DNA from: Mangrovibrevibacter kandeliae
GTDB taxonomy: Bacteria; Pseudomonadota; Alphaproteobacteria; Rhizobiales; Rhizobiaceae
DNA: 64,000 nt
Direction: 5' to 3'
Assembly: GCF_024519155.1 (NCBI RefSeq)
Contig: NZ_JANIFJ010000004.1
Span: 1-64,000, forward strand
Every line of letters starts with the position of its first letter. The stretch's first letter is position 1. The notes beneath the pieces are model-generated. The model did not search any database. It was not told the origin of the DNA and saw only the letters and a program-made list of their open reading frames with translations. A program made the position numbers and the translations under genes. Positions 44,976 to 54,690 of the stretch are shown here, in pieces.

Positions 44976-46586
44976 TCAGTCATCGCTCAAGCTGACGCCT
45001 TCGAAGTTGTGGTAGCCAAGCGGATCGATGACGAAACCCTTGACCGACTTCCGAGCGGCGACCGTGAAGATCGAGTGCGCGATGGGCACCCAGGGCACCT
45101 CGCGGCGGAAGATGGCTTGCGCCTGGTCGTAAAGCTCGCGGCGTCGTTCCCGGTCGCTGACCTCCCGCGCCTCGCGGATCAGGTCGTCGAACTCGTGGTT
45201 GCACCATCGGGCGATATTGTTCCCGCCGATCCGCGCGGCGGTGCAGCCGAGCAGCGTGCCGAGGAAATTGTCGGGATCGCCATTGTCTCCGGTCCAGCCG
45301 TAGAGCGCCAGCGTCACCCCGCCGTCCTGCATGGTGATCCGATAGTCGTTCCACTCGGCGGTCTTCAGCTCGAGCCGAATCCCGAGTTCCTCGAGATCGT
45401 CGGCGATCATTTCCGCGATGCGCCGGCCGTTCGGATTATAGGGGCGCGAGACCGGCATGTACCAGAGATCGGTGGTGATGCCGTCGGCGTGGCCGGCTTC
45501 GGCAAGCAGGGCTCTCGCGGCGGCCGGATCATGCGCGACCGGTTCCGCGCTCTGATCGAAGGCCCAGGAGGTCGGCGGAATGGGGTTGCTGGCGAGCGTC
45601 CCGGTTCCCGGGAAGACCGCGTCGATGATCGCCTGCCGATCGATCGCGAGGTTGATCGCTCGGCGAACGCGCACGTCGTCGAAGGGGGGGCGTGTCGTGT
45701 TGATCCCGAGATAGCCTATGTTGAAGCCGGGCAGCTGATAGAGACGCAGTCCGTCATCGGCCTTGATGGCCGCGATGTCTTCCGCACCCGGGAAGGCGCT
45801 GACATGGCATTCGCCGGCTTTCAGCTTGGTCACGCGCGCCGAGGCCGTGGGCGTTATGGAAAAGACGAGGGTTTCGATCTTCTGGCGTCCGCGCCAGTAG
45901 TCCGGAAACGCGCGGTAGCGCACCATGATGTCCTTGCGGAAGTCGGCAAGCTCGAAGGGGCCGGTGCCGATCGGATGCGTATCGAGGCGCTCCGGCGTTC
46001 CAGCCTGCATCATCCGGTCGGCATATTCGGCCGAGAGGATGGCGTTGAACGGCATGGCGAGGGAGGCGAGGAACGGCGCTTCGGGGCGGGTCAGGACGAT
46101 CCGCACGGTGCGCTCGTCCAGGGCGTCCACGCTGGCGAGGAGTTCGCCGAACCCGCTGTCCTTGAAGTAGTCGAACCGCGCATTCGAGACGTTATGGTAG
46201 GGATGGTCATCCTTCCATTGACGCGTCAGCGAAAAGACGACGTCGTCGGCGTTCATCGGCCGGGTGGGCACGAAGCTCTCGTTCGAGTGGAAGCTGACGT
46301 TCGGCCGCAGATGGAACGTGTAGGTCTTTCCGTCCTCGGAGACCGTCCAGCTTTCGGCAAGCGCTGGCCGCAGATCCGTCGTGCCCGGCGCAAATTCCAC
46401 GAGGTTGTTGAACATCGGCCGCGAGGCATCCATGGCGGTGCCCGTGATCGCCAGCTGCGGATTGATCGCCTCGGGATTGCCCTCGGAGCAATAGACGAAG
46501 GTCTGCGCCGCTGCGCCCCCGGTCAGGCAGGCACTGGCGAACATCACGAGGAGAGCGAGCTGACGGAGCAAGACGGGGATCCTCAA
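44976..46586 (-). CDS. DppA-like periplasmic binding protein coupled to a sensor kinase gene
   Basis: A 536-residue SBP family 5 protein. The signal peptide is about residues 1-27 (RIPVLLRQLALLVMFASACL, then GGAAA). FVYCSEGNPEAINPQLA and CHVSAFPGAEDIAAIKADDG are DppA-like, and DLWYMPVSRPYNPNGRRIAE is the DppA ligand-side block. The start is TTG, overlapping the kinase stop (TTGA), the best choice because it alone keeps basic residues before the hydrophobic core. No permease or ATPase gene is near, so it may serve as the ligand receptor of the kinase. Confidence 0.85.
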   Translation of the reverse strand: MRIPVLLRQLALLVMFASACLTGGAAAQTFVYCSEGNPEAINPQLAITGTAMDASRPMFNNLVEFAPGTTDLRPALAESWTVSEDGKTYTFHLRPNVSFHSNESFVPTRPMNADDVVFSLTRQWKDDHPYHNVSNARFDYFKDSGFGELLASVDALDERTVRIVLTRPEAPFLASLAMPFNAILSAEYADRMMQAGTPERLDTHPIGTGPFELADFRKDIMVRYRAFPDYWRGRQKIETLVFSITPTASARVTKLKAGECHVSAFPGAEDIAAIKADDGLRLYQLPGFNIGYLGINTTRPPFDDVRVRRAINLAIDRQAIIDAVFPGTGTLASNPIPPTSWAFDQSAEPVAHDPAAARALLAEAGHADGITTDLWYMPVSRPYNPNGRRIAEMIADDLEELGIRLELKTAEWNDYRITMQDGGVTLALYGWTGDNGDPDNFLGTLLGCTAARIGGNNIARWCNHEFDDLIREAREVSDRERRRELYDQAQAIFRREVPWVPIAHSIFTVAARKSVKGFVIDPLGYHNFEGVSLSDD

Positions 46587-49012
46587 GCAAGAGGCTCGGA
46601 CGCCATCGGTGTTGGGGCGCTGAGCGGAAGGTCGATGATGAAGGTGGAGCCGCGGGGTGTGTTGCTGCGCAGCGTGATCGTGCCGCCCAGGGTGACGGTG
46701 ACGAGGTTGTAGACGATGTGGAGGCCGAGCCCGGTCGAGCCCGACGCCCGCCCGGTGGTGAAGAACGGATCGAAGATCTTGGAGCGATGCGCGGCGTCAA
46801 TGCCTCGTCCGTCGTCGGAAAAGGTGATGCGCAGTTCGTCGCAGTCCCGCCGGGCGATCAGCACCGTGATCGTGCCGGTCTCGCCGGGACGATAGGCATG
46901 GGCATAGACGTTCGAAAGGAGGTTCGTCAGAACCTGCGAAAGCGCGCCTGGATAGCTGTCGATCTCGAGGTCCGGCTCGCAGGCGATCTCCAGCCGGTGG
47001 CCGGCGCGTTTGCCCATCGGGCCGAGACTGGTGAACAGATCGCGCGTGAACGCCTCGACGAGAAACGTCCGCCGTTCGCCGCTGGCTTGGTCTGCCGCGA
47101 CGCGCTTGAAGGATTGGACGAGGCTGGCGGATCGCTCGACATTGGCGACCGTCAGCCGCGACCCCTCGTCCATGCGCCGCACGAATTCGTCGAAGGCCGC
47201 CTTCGTGACGCCGCCGGACGATGTCTGATGCTGGAAGCGCTCGACATCCACGGCCATGACGGTCGCAGTCGTCAGGGCGACGCCCAGCGGCGTATTGATC
47301 TCGTGCGCGACGCCGGCGACCAGTTGGCCGAGCGAGGCAAGCTTCTCGGCCTGGATCAGTTCGCTTTGGGTCTCCCTCAGGCGTTCCAGCGACTCTTCCG
47401 TATCCTCCTTCGCCCGCCGCAGCGCGTTTTCGCGCCGCTCGAGTTCGGTCAGGAAGCGGTTCGTCGCCCGGGCCATCGCACCCAGCTCGTCGCGTCGGTC
47501 CGTATCGGACATTCGATCGGCCCCGGTGTTGAAAGCTCCGGCGATCATCCCCTGCTCGAGCCGCTTCAGCGGACGGGTGATCGACCGCGCCGTCAGCAGC
47601 GCCGCCAGCGCCGCCAGGAGAAATGCGGCCCCTCCGCCGAAGACGATGATCTGTCTCACCTGCGAGCCGATGCGATCGGCATTTGCCGACAGGGTGGCAT
47701 TCAGCGATGCGACCTGAAGAAGGAGGAACTCGGCCCGGTCGGACATGTCGGTGCGCACCGCGCCCTGCGCCCGCAGCCCTTCCTCGGCCGCCTTCAAGGC
47801 TTCGCGCCAGTCCTCCAGCGCGTCCAGCATGTCGCTCTGGATGAGGGGCGAGATCGGGAGCGAGGAGATGCGCTCCCCGAGAGCGCGACTGCGGTCGACG
47901 ATCTCGGCGATCTGTGCGCCTTCGCGCCGGGCGATGACCTGGCCGGTCTCATCGCCGAGCTTCAGGGTCTCGATGGCGATGTTCTGGGTGGCCTGTTCGG
48001 TCTCGCTGGCCTCGACCGAGTAGGAGAAGAGCTCGAGCAATTCGGTCTGAAGGGTGCGTTCGGCCGTGACATCGACCTTCAGCTGGCGATCGAGCCGGGC
48101 AAGGCTGTCGCGCGCCGCGACGATGTTGGTGCGCAGGACCGCATCTTCGTCGAGGATCGCATCATCGAGAGGCGGCGTCGGACGGCCCATGCTCGCGTGT
48201 CGATAGACCTCGTAGGCATTGCGAATGCGAGCCGCTTCGAAGGAGACGGACAGGCGATCCTCGCTGACGGCCCGTCCGCTCGCGGCCATCAGCGAGGCGT
48301 CCGCGATGGCGAGCCTGAGAGCTTGCTGCGCCGCCACGATCTCGCGTGTCGCCACGAGGACGCCGCTGCGCGCGCGAAGCGTCTTGACGATGTCGAGATT
48401 GGACACGTGCTGACGCTCACGGGCTTCTTCGGTCAGGGAGATGAGGTGACCGAGGCGCTTGTCCATTTCGGCGACCAGCCCGTCGTTCCAGGCCGTGGTC
48501 GCCATGAGCTGATCCATCTGCCGGGCGTAGCGATCGAGGGCCTCCATGGTGGACTGGATGGCGGCGCGTTCTTCAGGCTCGGGCGAGCGTGCCGAGAGAC
48601 TGGCGAGACCGCGTCTCGCACCGGTGATCGAGGCAGAAAATCCGGCGGAAAAGCGCGTCCGATCCGATGGGTCTGCATCGAGATAGGCGTCGCTCGCGCT
48701 CATGGCCGAGACGCCCTGTCGATACACCGTCGAAGCGTCGAGCGCGCCCTGCCGGGCGACGTCCGCGCGTCCGAGCAGCAGGATCGACAGAAACCCCATC
48801 AGTGCGGTGATCGCGATCGGCAGCGCGCCGACGAGGAAGACGCGCTGGGCGATCGTCGGCTTCAACGCGGAGCGGGAGTGCCGCCGCCAGTCAAGAAGCC
48901 GGGGGATGGCCTCGACGGCCTTCGACGGCCAGGCCACGAAGCGTGCGGACGGCCGGGCCGGGCGAGACGCATGAAGGTCGTTCGAAGCGAGAACCATCCG
49001 GCCGCACTGCAT
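46583..49012 (-). CDS. Large membrane sensor histidine kinase (TorS-like input)
   Basis: An 809-residue sensor kinase. The first membrane segment is at about 58-80 (VFLVGALPIAITALMGFLSI) and the second at about 452-474 (VFGGGAAFLLAALAALL). Between them is a helical periplasmic domain of about 370 residues, resembling TorS-type sensors. HAMP follows (TARSITRPLKRLEQGM), then a coiled coil, the phospho-acceptor His in GVAHEINTPLGVAL, and a complete ATPase domain (NLLSNVYAHA, DDGRGID, GSTGLGLHIVYNL). A binding-protein gene overlaps its stop and the regulator gene precedes it. Confidence 0.9.
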   Translation of the reverse strand: MQCGRMVLASNDLHASRPARPSARFVAWPSKAVEAIPRLLDWRRHSRSALKPTIAQRVFLVGALPIAITALMGFLSILLLGRADVARQGALDASTVYRQGVSAMSASDAYLDADPSDRTRFSAGFSASITGARRGLASLSARSPEPEERAAIQSTMEALDRYARQMDQLMATTAWNDGLVAEMDKRLGHLISLTEEARERQHVSNLDIVKTLRARSGVLVATREIVAAQQALRLAIADASLMAASGRAVSEDRLSVSFEAARIRNAYEVYRHASMGRPTPPLDDAILDEDAVLRTNIVAARDSLARLDRQLKVDVTAERTLQTELLELFSYSVEASETEQATQNIAIETLKLGDETGQVIARREGAQIAEIVDRSRALGERISSLPISPLIQSDMLDALEDWREALKAAEEGLRAQGAVRTDMSDRAEFLLLQVASLNATLSANADRIGSQVRQIIVFGGGAAFLLAALAALLTARSITRPLKRLEQGMIAGAFNTGADRMSDTDRRDELGAMARATNRFLTELERRENALRRAKEDTEESLERLRETQSELIQAEKLASLGQLVAGVAHEINTPLGVALTTATVMAVDVERFQHQTSSGGVTKAAFDEFVRRMDEGSRLTVANVERSASLVQSFKRVAADQASGERRTFLVEAFTRDLFTSLGPMGKRAGHRLEIACEPDLEIDSYPGALSQVLTNLLSNVYAHAYRPGETGTITVLIARRDCDELRITFSDDGRGIDAAHRSKIFDPFFTTGRASGSTGLGLHIVYNLVTVTLGGTITLRSNTPRGSTFIIDLPLSAPTPMASEPLA

Positions 49013-49073
49013 GGGACAAACGAGACGTCCCGTTCATGCGGCAGGAATGTTTCGCCATGATTTCGCAGCGCCG

Positions 49074-49805
49074 TCACGCCTCGGGCGAGAAGATGTAGCC
49101 GGACCCCCTGACCGTACGAATGACGGTGGGATGCGCCGGATCGGGCTCGATCTTGCGCCGGATGCGGGTGATCCGCACGTCGATGGCGCGGTCGAACGGA
49201 TCGGCATCGCGCACGCTGGCGAGATCGAGCAGGCGCTCGCGGGTCAGGACCCTGCGCGGATTGTCGGCGAAGGCCTTGAGCAGCGCGAATTCGCTCTGAA
49301 CGAGCTGCATCATGTTGCCGTCCTCGTCGGCAAGGAGCTGCGCGTCGAAATCGAGCCATTTGGTGCCGAACCGTATCCGGCGCGACGCGGGAGGCACCGG
49401 CCCTGCCGGCATCGGGGCCGCGGCCTGGTTCTGCGAGCCCTGGGCCCGCCGCATGACGGAGCGAATGCGCGCGAGAAGTTCGCGAAGCTCGCAGGGTTTG
49501 GCCAGATAGTCGTCGGCCCCGAGCTCGAGGCCGACCACGCGGTCGACGAGACTTGCCGTTCCCGTCAGCATGATGACGGGGATGTCGGTCGTCCCCTTGA
49601 GATGGCGCACGATCGACAGCCCGTCCTCGCCCGGCATGTTCAGGTCGAGGACGACGAGATCCGGCTTCCCGCTGTTGAGAAAGGCGCGGAACGAGGGCCC
49701 GCCGTCGAACGTCTCCGTGCGGAAGCCGTTCATGCGGATGTAGTCCGAGATCATCTCGCGGGTCGGCGCTTCGTCGTCCACCACGGCAATCAGTGGGTCG
49801 GTCAT
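49074..49805 (-). CDS. OmpR-family response regulator
   Basis: A 243-residue regulator. The receiver has the acidic pair in VVDDEAP, the phospho-acceptor D54 in VVLDLNMPGEDG, T in MLTGTA and K in YLAKP. A winged-helix DNA-binding domain follows (about 145-240: SEFALLKAFADNPRRVLTR, then VDVRI-type and GSGYIFSPEA end). A Pro/Ala linker of about 20 residues joins them. It sits 61 bases before the kinase gene in the same direction, making them a probable cognate pair. Confidence 0.93.
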   Translation of the reverse strand: MTDPLIAVVDDEAPTREMISDYIRMNGFRTETFDGGPSFRAFLNSGKPDLVVLDLNMPGEDGLSIVRHLKGTTDIPVIMLTGTASLVDRVVGLELGADDYLAKPCELRELLARIRSVMRRAQGSQNQAAAPMPAGPVPPASRRIRFGTKWLDFDAQLLADEDGNMMQLVQSEFALLKAFADNPRRVLTRERLLDLASVRDADPFDRAIDVRITRIRRKIEPDPAHPTVIRTVRGSGYIFSPEA

Positions 49806-49827
49806 TCTCGTACCTCGGATGAGCGCC

Positions 49828-51621
49828 TCAGGCGAGCATTCGGCGTTTGAAGGTCAGGGTGAAAGCGGCGCCCCCCAAGGCCGAGCGCTCCTCGACTTCG
49901 ATCTCGCCTTCATGCAGATCGACGATCTTGCGGACGATCGAAAGCCCGAGGCCGGTCGAGCTCTCGCCATTGGTGGGCTGGGCGGTGAGCCGCTGGAACC
50001 GGCCGTACAGGCGCACGAGATCCTGGGCTTCGAGGCCGGGGCCGGAGTCGGAGATCCTGACGCCGACCTCGGTCGCCGTGCCGAATGCTCGAAGCTCGAT
50101 CGCACCGCCGATCGGCGCATATTTGATGGCGTTGGAGACGAGGTTGTCGATCGCTTCGGCGAGACGATCCGGATCGCAGTAGGTCGGCAACGGCCGGTCG
50201 ATGCTGACCGCAAAGCGCTGTTGCTTGGCTTCCGCAAGCCCGGTGTTCAGATCCGCGACCAGTTGGGCCACGTCGCCGAGGTCGATGAAGCGCCGGTTGA
50301 TGGAGATGTCCACCGCGTCCGCGATGGCATCGGCGACGGACACGTCGATGATGCGTGTCATGCGTTGGGCGGCGAGACGAAGGTGGCCGATCTGGACGGC
50401 GAAGGGCTCGGAGCTCGTCGCCGGCAGCGCGTTCGTCAGCGCCGTCATCATTTCCGCCCTGCCGAGGATCACCGCGAGCGGGTTCTTGAGATCGTGGGCG
50501 ATCGTGCCGAGGATCTCGTTCTTGAACGTGTTGACCCGTTTCAGCTGCGCGCCCTGCGCCTCCAGCCGTTCGTTCGCGGCAACGAGCTCCCGCGTCCTCG
50601 CCGTGACTGTGGCCTCGAGCTCCGCATTGGCGTTGCGCAGGCGCTCGTTGAGCCGAACGTTGTCGAAGGCGACGGCGAGCTTGGCGCAGAACACGTCGAC
50701 CAGCGCCTGCTGTGTCTTGGTCAGCTCGGCGGCATTGTCGAGGATGACCAGCACTTCCGAGCCGGTGTTCGTGCGCAGGTAGAGATGCGTCCTTCGGCCG
50801 AGGCACATGGGCCGGCCGGCGCTGCGGGCCTGGGCGAAAAGGCGGGGGTAATCGGTCTCGGCCTCCTCTCCTGCGAACGCGCCGATCTCGGCCAGGATCG
50901 CATGCTCCCCGTCGTCGCCGTCGCGAATGACGAGGAGCCCGGCCGATTGAAGGCCGAGAAGCGCGTTGAACTGAACGAGGACGCCGTGCGCGAGGGCCGC
51001 AAGCGAGCGCCCGTCGAACAGCTCGGCCGATGCTCCAACGATCAGTTCCAGTCCGGCCCGCGTGTCGTCGAGGCGGCGCAGCTGGTCGTGACTGCGCAGC
51101 GCGGACGTCAAGGTCGTGAAGAGGCGCTCCGCCGTCAACTCCGTCTTCGCCTTGTAGTCGTTGATGTCGTATTCCACGACGATGCGGTGTTCCGGCGCCT
51201 GGCCGGGCTGTCCCGTGCGCAGGATGATGCGGATCAGTTCGTTGCCCAACTCGTCACGGATGGCGCGCGCCAGCCTCAGCCCGGCATCCTCCGTCTCCAT
51301 GACGACGTCGAGCAGGACGACCGCGATGTCGGGATGGGCTTTGAGAAGGCGCAGTCCTTCGGCAGCGGAATAGGCGCTGAACAGCTCGAGCGAGCGACCG
51401 CCGAGCTGAAAATTCTGAAGGGCGAACCGCGTGCCGTCATGGACCGCCTGATCGTCGTCGACGATCGCGAGCTTCCATGCCGGCAGGGCCGGCACGACCA
51501 CCGCCTCCTCGGCGTGCAGAAACTCGAGCATTTCCCCCGGCATCGTCTCGGATCCCTGAGAAGGCGCCGATCCCACACGGTCGACTTCCCCTTGGTAGGA
51601 TGGCACGACAATCTGCCTCAT
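49828..51621 (-). CDS. Soluble receiver - DUF3369 - histidine kinase protein
   Basis: A 597-residue cytoplasmic protein with no membrane segment. A receiver (about 50-170: KLAIVDDDQAV, phospho-acceptor Asp in VVLLDVVMETEDAG, DYKAKTEL) is followed by a DUF3369 sensor domain, a short coiled coil (ERLRNANAELEATVTARTRE), the phospho-acceptor His in GTIAHDLKNPLAVIL, and an ATPase domain (NLVSNAIKYAP, SDSGPGL, GESSTGLGLSIVRK). The order is that of DUF3369 response-regulator/kinases. It ends 22 bases before the OmpR-type gene, so it may feed the same regulator. Confidence 0.88.
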   Translation of the reverse strand: MRQIVVPSYQGEVDRVGSAPSQGSETMPGEMLEFLHAEEAVVVPALPAWKLAIVDDDQAVHDGTRFALQNFQLGGRSLELFSAYSAAEGLRLLKAHPDIAVVLLDVVMETEDAGLRLARAIRDELGNELIRIILRTGQPGQAPEHRIVVEYDINDYKAKTELTAERLFTTLTSALRSHDQLRRLDDTRAGLELIVGASAELFDGRSLAALAHGVLVQFNALLGLQSAGLLVIRDGDDGEHAILAEIGAFAGEEAETDYPRLFAQARSAGRPMCLGRRTHLYLRTNTGSEVLVILDNAAELTKTQQALVDVFCAKLAVAFDNVRLNERLRNANAELEATVTARTRELVAANERLEAQGAQLKRVNTFKNEILGTIAHDLKNPLAVILGRAEMMTALTNALPATSSEPFAVQIGHLRLAAQRMTRIIDVSVADAIADAVDISINRRFIDLGDVAQLVADLNTGLAEAKQQRFAVSIDRPLPTYCDPDRLAEAIDNLVSNAIKYAPIGGAIELRAFGTATEVGVRISDSGPGLEAQDLVRLYGRFQRLTAQPTNGESSTGLGLSIVRKIVDLHEGEIEVEERSALGGAAFTLTFKRRMLA

Positions 51622-51644
51622 GCCAGTATGTGGTGGGCTTATAC

Positions 51645-51836
51645 TCAAGACGAACGGCCATCGGCGCGGTGCCGAAGGAGTTCGACGTAATATTCGTAAT
51701 CGAACTCGTGATGGTGCCGGTTCGGTGTACCTCGCCCGTTCGACTGCGCGATTCCGCCGTTGCAGAAGCGGAGGAAGCCGAGCTGACGGGTGATCGCGCC
51801 CCAGCGGGGGCGGTCGGCCTTGTCTGGATGCGTCAT
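51645..51836 (-). CDS. Small protein of unknown function (63 aa)
   Basis: AGGAAGG lies seven bases before the ATG. The product begins MTHPDKADRPRWGAITRQLG, contains FCNGGIAQSNGRGTPNRHHH and ends in FDYEYYVELLRHRADGRSS. The His, Tyr and acidic residues give it an unusual composition for a chance frame in this GC-rich DNA. It is read toward the DUF3369 kinase gene, ending 23 bases before it, so the two may share a transcript. No family is recognised. Confidence 0.5.
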   Translation of the reverse strand: MTHPDKADRPRWGAITRQLGFLRFCNGGIAQSNGRGTPNRHHHEFDYEYYVELLRHRADGRSS

Positions 51837-52149
51837 GATGAGTCCTTCCTGCCCAAACCTCCGCGTCGAGCTTCGAGTTACCGAGGCAAGGTTTCGCTGC
51901 GACGACGCGATCAGCCGATCCGGTTTCACGCCTGTTTCGCGGGACGGGCCCGCCGTTTCGGCGCCATCCGTGTGGCGGTCGCTGCATGGGCAGGAGGCGG
52001 GGGAGGCGAAGCGGCGCGAAACCATCTTTCCCCCCGGCGCAACGTCCTCGGCATCGTGCCGAAACGCCGGCATCCCTAGAAGCGACGCTCGAACAGGAGA
52101 GCGCAGCCCGTCGCAGGGTTCGTTGCGCGGGACGTCTGGAGCGCATGGC
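51837..52149. other. Divergent gap before the MscS-type gene
   Basis: About 310 bases between the small protein and the channel gene, which are transcribed apart. It should hold both promoters. I saw no coding frame with a ribosome site, and no clear hairpin. Confidence 0.4.
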
Positions 52150-53046
52150 ATGTACACCCCCTTCCTCGACCCGCACATCGCGACCAAGCTGACGGCGAGC
52201 CTCGTCGTCGTCTGCCTCTCCCTTCCGTTGCGCAAGCTGGCGTTGCGGCGGGCGCGCTCCCTCGGCTGCGGGGCGGACGGACGGCAGGAAATGCGGCTGT
52301 CGCGGGTTCGCACCGTCTTCGGCCTTCTCCTGACGCTTGCCCTCGGGACGATCTGGTTCACCGAGATCCAGTCGCTCATCTGGTCGGTCACGGCCGTCAT
52401 CGTGGCGTTCACCATCGCCACCAAGGAGCTGATCCAGTGCGGCACGGGAGCTCTGATGCGCGCGGCCGGACGCAGCTTTCAGGTCGGCGACCGGATGGAA
52501 ATCGACGGCGTCTATGGCGAGATCGTCGCCCACGGCATCCTGACCACGACGATCCTGGAGATCGAGCGGGCGGCAGGCGGAACGCGCGCAACGGGCCGCA
52601 CGATCGTTCTTCCGAACAGCCGCCTGTTCGCAGCCGACGTGTGCATCGACGTGCGCGAACGCCAGCTGGTCGCGCATCGCTTCCACGTCATCTTCGATCC
52701 GTCCGTTTCGACGCACGCGGCCGTCAAGGTGCTGGAAGCCTCGCTTGCGCGCTACTGCCTGCCGTTCGCCGCGGAGGTCGAGGCCGCAACCGCGACACTC
52801 GGGCATCTGCGCGCCGGGGAGCTCTTCCTGAAGCCGCTCGTCACGCTCGGGACGACCGATCTCGCGCGGATCCGGCTCGACGCGCTCTGCACGGTTCCGG
52901 CGACACAAGCGGTTGCCCTGGAGCGCGAAGTGAAGATGGAGTTCCTGGAGTGGCTCTGGGCCGATGCTCAGGCTCGCCAGATACAGGCGGCGTCCGGGGA
53001 TCAGGCCGCGATCCATGCTCAACCGGCGGCGGCCATCGCGGCGTGA
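52150..53046 (+). CDS. Small-conductance mechanosensitive channel, MscS family
   Basis: A 298-residue membrane protein with hydrophobic segments at about 13-30, 58-75 and 80-100. The pore-region and beta-domain signature reads AFTIATKELIQCGTGALMRA, then FQVGDRMEIDGVYGEIVAHG and TIVLPNSRL. MscS proteins open on membrane tension to release solutes after osmotic downshock. The usual Gly/Ala-rich pore helix is poorly conserved here, so it could be a divergent member with different gating. The frame is open far upstream, but only the ATG before YTPFLDPH fits. Confidence 0.8.
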   Translation: MYTPFLDPHIATKLTASLVVVCLSLPLRKLALRRARSLGCGADGRQEMRLSRVRTVFGLLLTLALGTIWFTEIQSLIWSVTAVIVAFTIATKELIQCGTGALMRAAGRSFQVGDRMEIDGVYGEIVAHGILTTTILEIERAAGGTRATGRTIVLPNSRLFAADVCIDVRERQLVAHRFHVIFDPSVSTHAAVKVLEASLARYCLPFAAEVEAATATLGHLRAGELFLKPLVTLGTTDLARIRLDALCTVPATQAVALEREVKMEFLEWLWADAQARQIQAASGDQAAIHAQPAAAIAA

Positions 53047-54105
53047 CGATCAGGGTCTGCTGCAAGCGAGACTCTTGCGTCAGCGACCGCTGCGCCACGT
53101 GGGTGTGCGAGGACAAGCGAACGCTACGCGATCCTCGGGATGCGCCGTCATGCGCTCGATCTCGGAGCGGAAGAGCGGGTCTGGGCGAGGCTTCGTGGTC
53201 ATACCGCAGCAGGGTCTCGGGCTGAGGTCGGCGAGGACGAGATCGAGCCGGCGGGCCATGCAGGCCGCCTGGCCGTGGTCGGACTGTGGAAGGCTGAGCG
53301 AAAGCCTTGCCGACTCTCAGACTGCCGCGAACCGGGCGGGGACCCTGACGCGCCAGCAGAACGTGTGATCGCGGCCGTTCAAGGTTCTGGACGTCGTGTC
53401 GCGTTGCCACCGAACTGCCCCTTACGCTGGCCGGAGCACGCCATGGGCATCAGCTCCGGGCATCAGATTTGGGCCCAGGCGACAACAGGAGCAGCCGAGA
53501 GGATTCTCAGCCAGACAGAAAGATCAACGATCGCAGTAGGTTGCCTTCCCCGGAGGGGGAGCTGGCTGGGGGACCTGGATCCCCAGCCAGAGCAAAGCTA
53601 ACCTTCTGCAACCCGTGGCGTTTCTCACCTCAGGCCGAATGGGCATCATCTCTGTGCCCTGGCAACGGGCATGACGTCAATCGCGGCTTTAGCTCGTTCA
53701 AGGCGCAGCGGGATGTTTCCCGGGGCCGGCTTCCAGTCGCCCCGGCGCCGGCTGCGATGGTTGGATCGGGCGGGGCGATCATTCCATGCGGGATGACAGC
53801 CATAGCGGTGAGAATCTGGGAATCTCCCGGTTGGGCTCCGGAAGAGCGTGGCAGCGCAACCGCAAGGCACGAGGGCCGACCGTCAGATCGATGGAGCAAT
53901 TCAGTAATCTACGGGATCGATCGGATTTTAGACGAACGCTTAAGTCGCCCTGAGGAATGCGAGCGGCATCATTGCCTGATCAGAAAGGGGATCCTCTAAC
54001 CAAGCCTGCCTCCCGTGAACCGCGCCCCAGAAACCAAGCCCCTCTCCGCCGGGGGCGCGGCCGTCCCAGCGATGGGCGGTCGGCGGAGTGAACAGGAGGA
54101 ACAAC
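53047..54105. other. Long gene-poor stretch at the edge of the accessory region
   Basis: About 1.06 kb with no convincing gene. A minus-strand frame of 59 codons just after the channel gene (including PDPLFRSEIERMTAHPEDR) reads protein-like but is unsupported. Codon patterns are broken in all frames, as in decayed DNA. The last 30 bases lead into the next gene with a good ribosome site. Confidence 0.45.
53562..53590. repeat. Perfect hairpin in the gene-poor stretch
   Basis: ctggctgggg and ccccagccag form a 10-bp perfect stem around the 9-base loop gacctggat. There is no T tract on either side, so it is not a classical terminator. Confidence 0.55.
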
Positions 54106-54684
54106 ATGGTCAACGACCAGACGTGGGGGGTGACCCCTAACGATCAGGCCGTCCGCGACGCTGTGCGCACTCTCTATTACGCGGCGAACACGACGGACGC
54201 GGAAACGACCAACCCGATGGCTCCCTTTGTTGGGGTCAACGGACCACCGACGCACGCGTTGTTCGTCGGTGGCCGCCTGCACGCTGTGCAGGTCGGCTGG
54301 AGCAAGTCGGGTGTCGAGGAGATCCTCCGGGATCAGATTCGGCAGATCGTCGCTGCTCCGGAGCGCGTGAACTCGCCGCCGTTCGCGGCGGCGGAACTGG
54401 GGGCGATCCGGCAGGCCTTGGCCGGGGCGGAGAGCAACCACGACGAGAGGGGCGTGCTGACGTACATGGCTCCGACGCTCGCGGCTGAAATCCGCCGCAT
54501 CGCCGGATGCGTCGTGTGGTCCGATTGGGTTCACGACTACGTCCAGACGGAACTGCGCAAGGGGCTTGCCGCGTCGATGACGGCGCTCGGTCCCAACCCG
54601 CAGCCGATGTCACCCATGGAGATCGATGTCGCGGCCAGCGCGGTCCGCGCGATCTCCAACCAGCCTCGCACCGGCGAAAAGTAA
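54106..54684 (+). CDS. Protein of unknown function with its own terminator
   Basis: A 192-residue soluble protein. AGGAGGA lies five bases before the ATG, and a strong hairpin follows the stop, so it is a self-contained gene. It begins MVNDQTWGVTPNDQAVRDAV and contains THALFVGGRLHAVQVGWSKS, then a helical C-terminal half. It has few Cys and no signal peptide or membrane segment. I recognise no family. It opens the accessory region of the window. Confidence 0.7.
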   Translation: MVNDQTWGVTPNDQAVRDAVRTLYYAANTTDAETTNPMAPFVGVNGPPTHALFVGGRLHAVQVGWSKSGVEEILRDQIRQIVAAPERVNSPPFAAAELGAIRQALAGAESNHDERGVLTYMAPTLAAEIRRIAGCVVWSDWVHDYVQTELRKGLAASMTALGPNPQPMSPMEIDVAASAVRAISNQPRTGEK

Positions 54685-54690
54685 AGATGG

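Noticed and set aside
53630-53899. 89-codon minus-strand frame considered as a transposase remnant
   Set aside because: No DDE or other transposase motif could be seen; no inverted repeats flank it.
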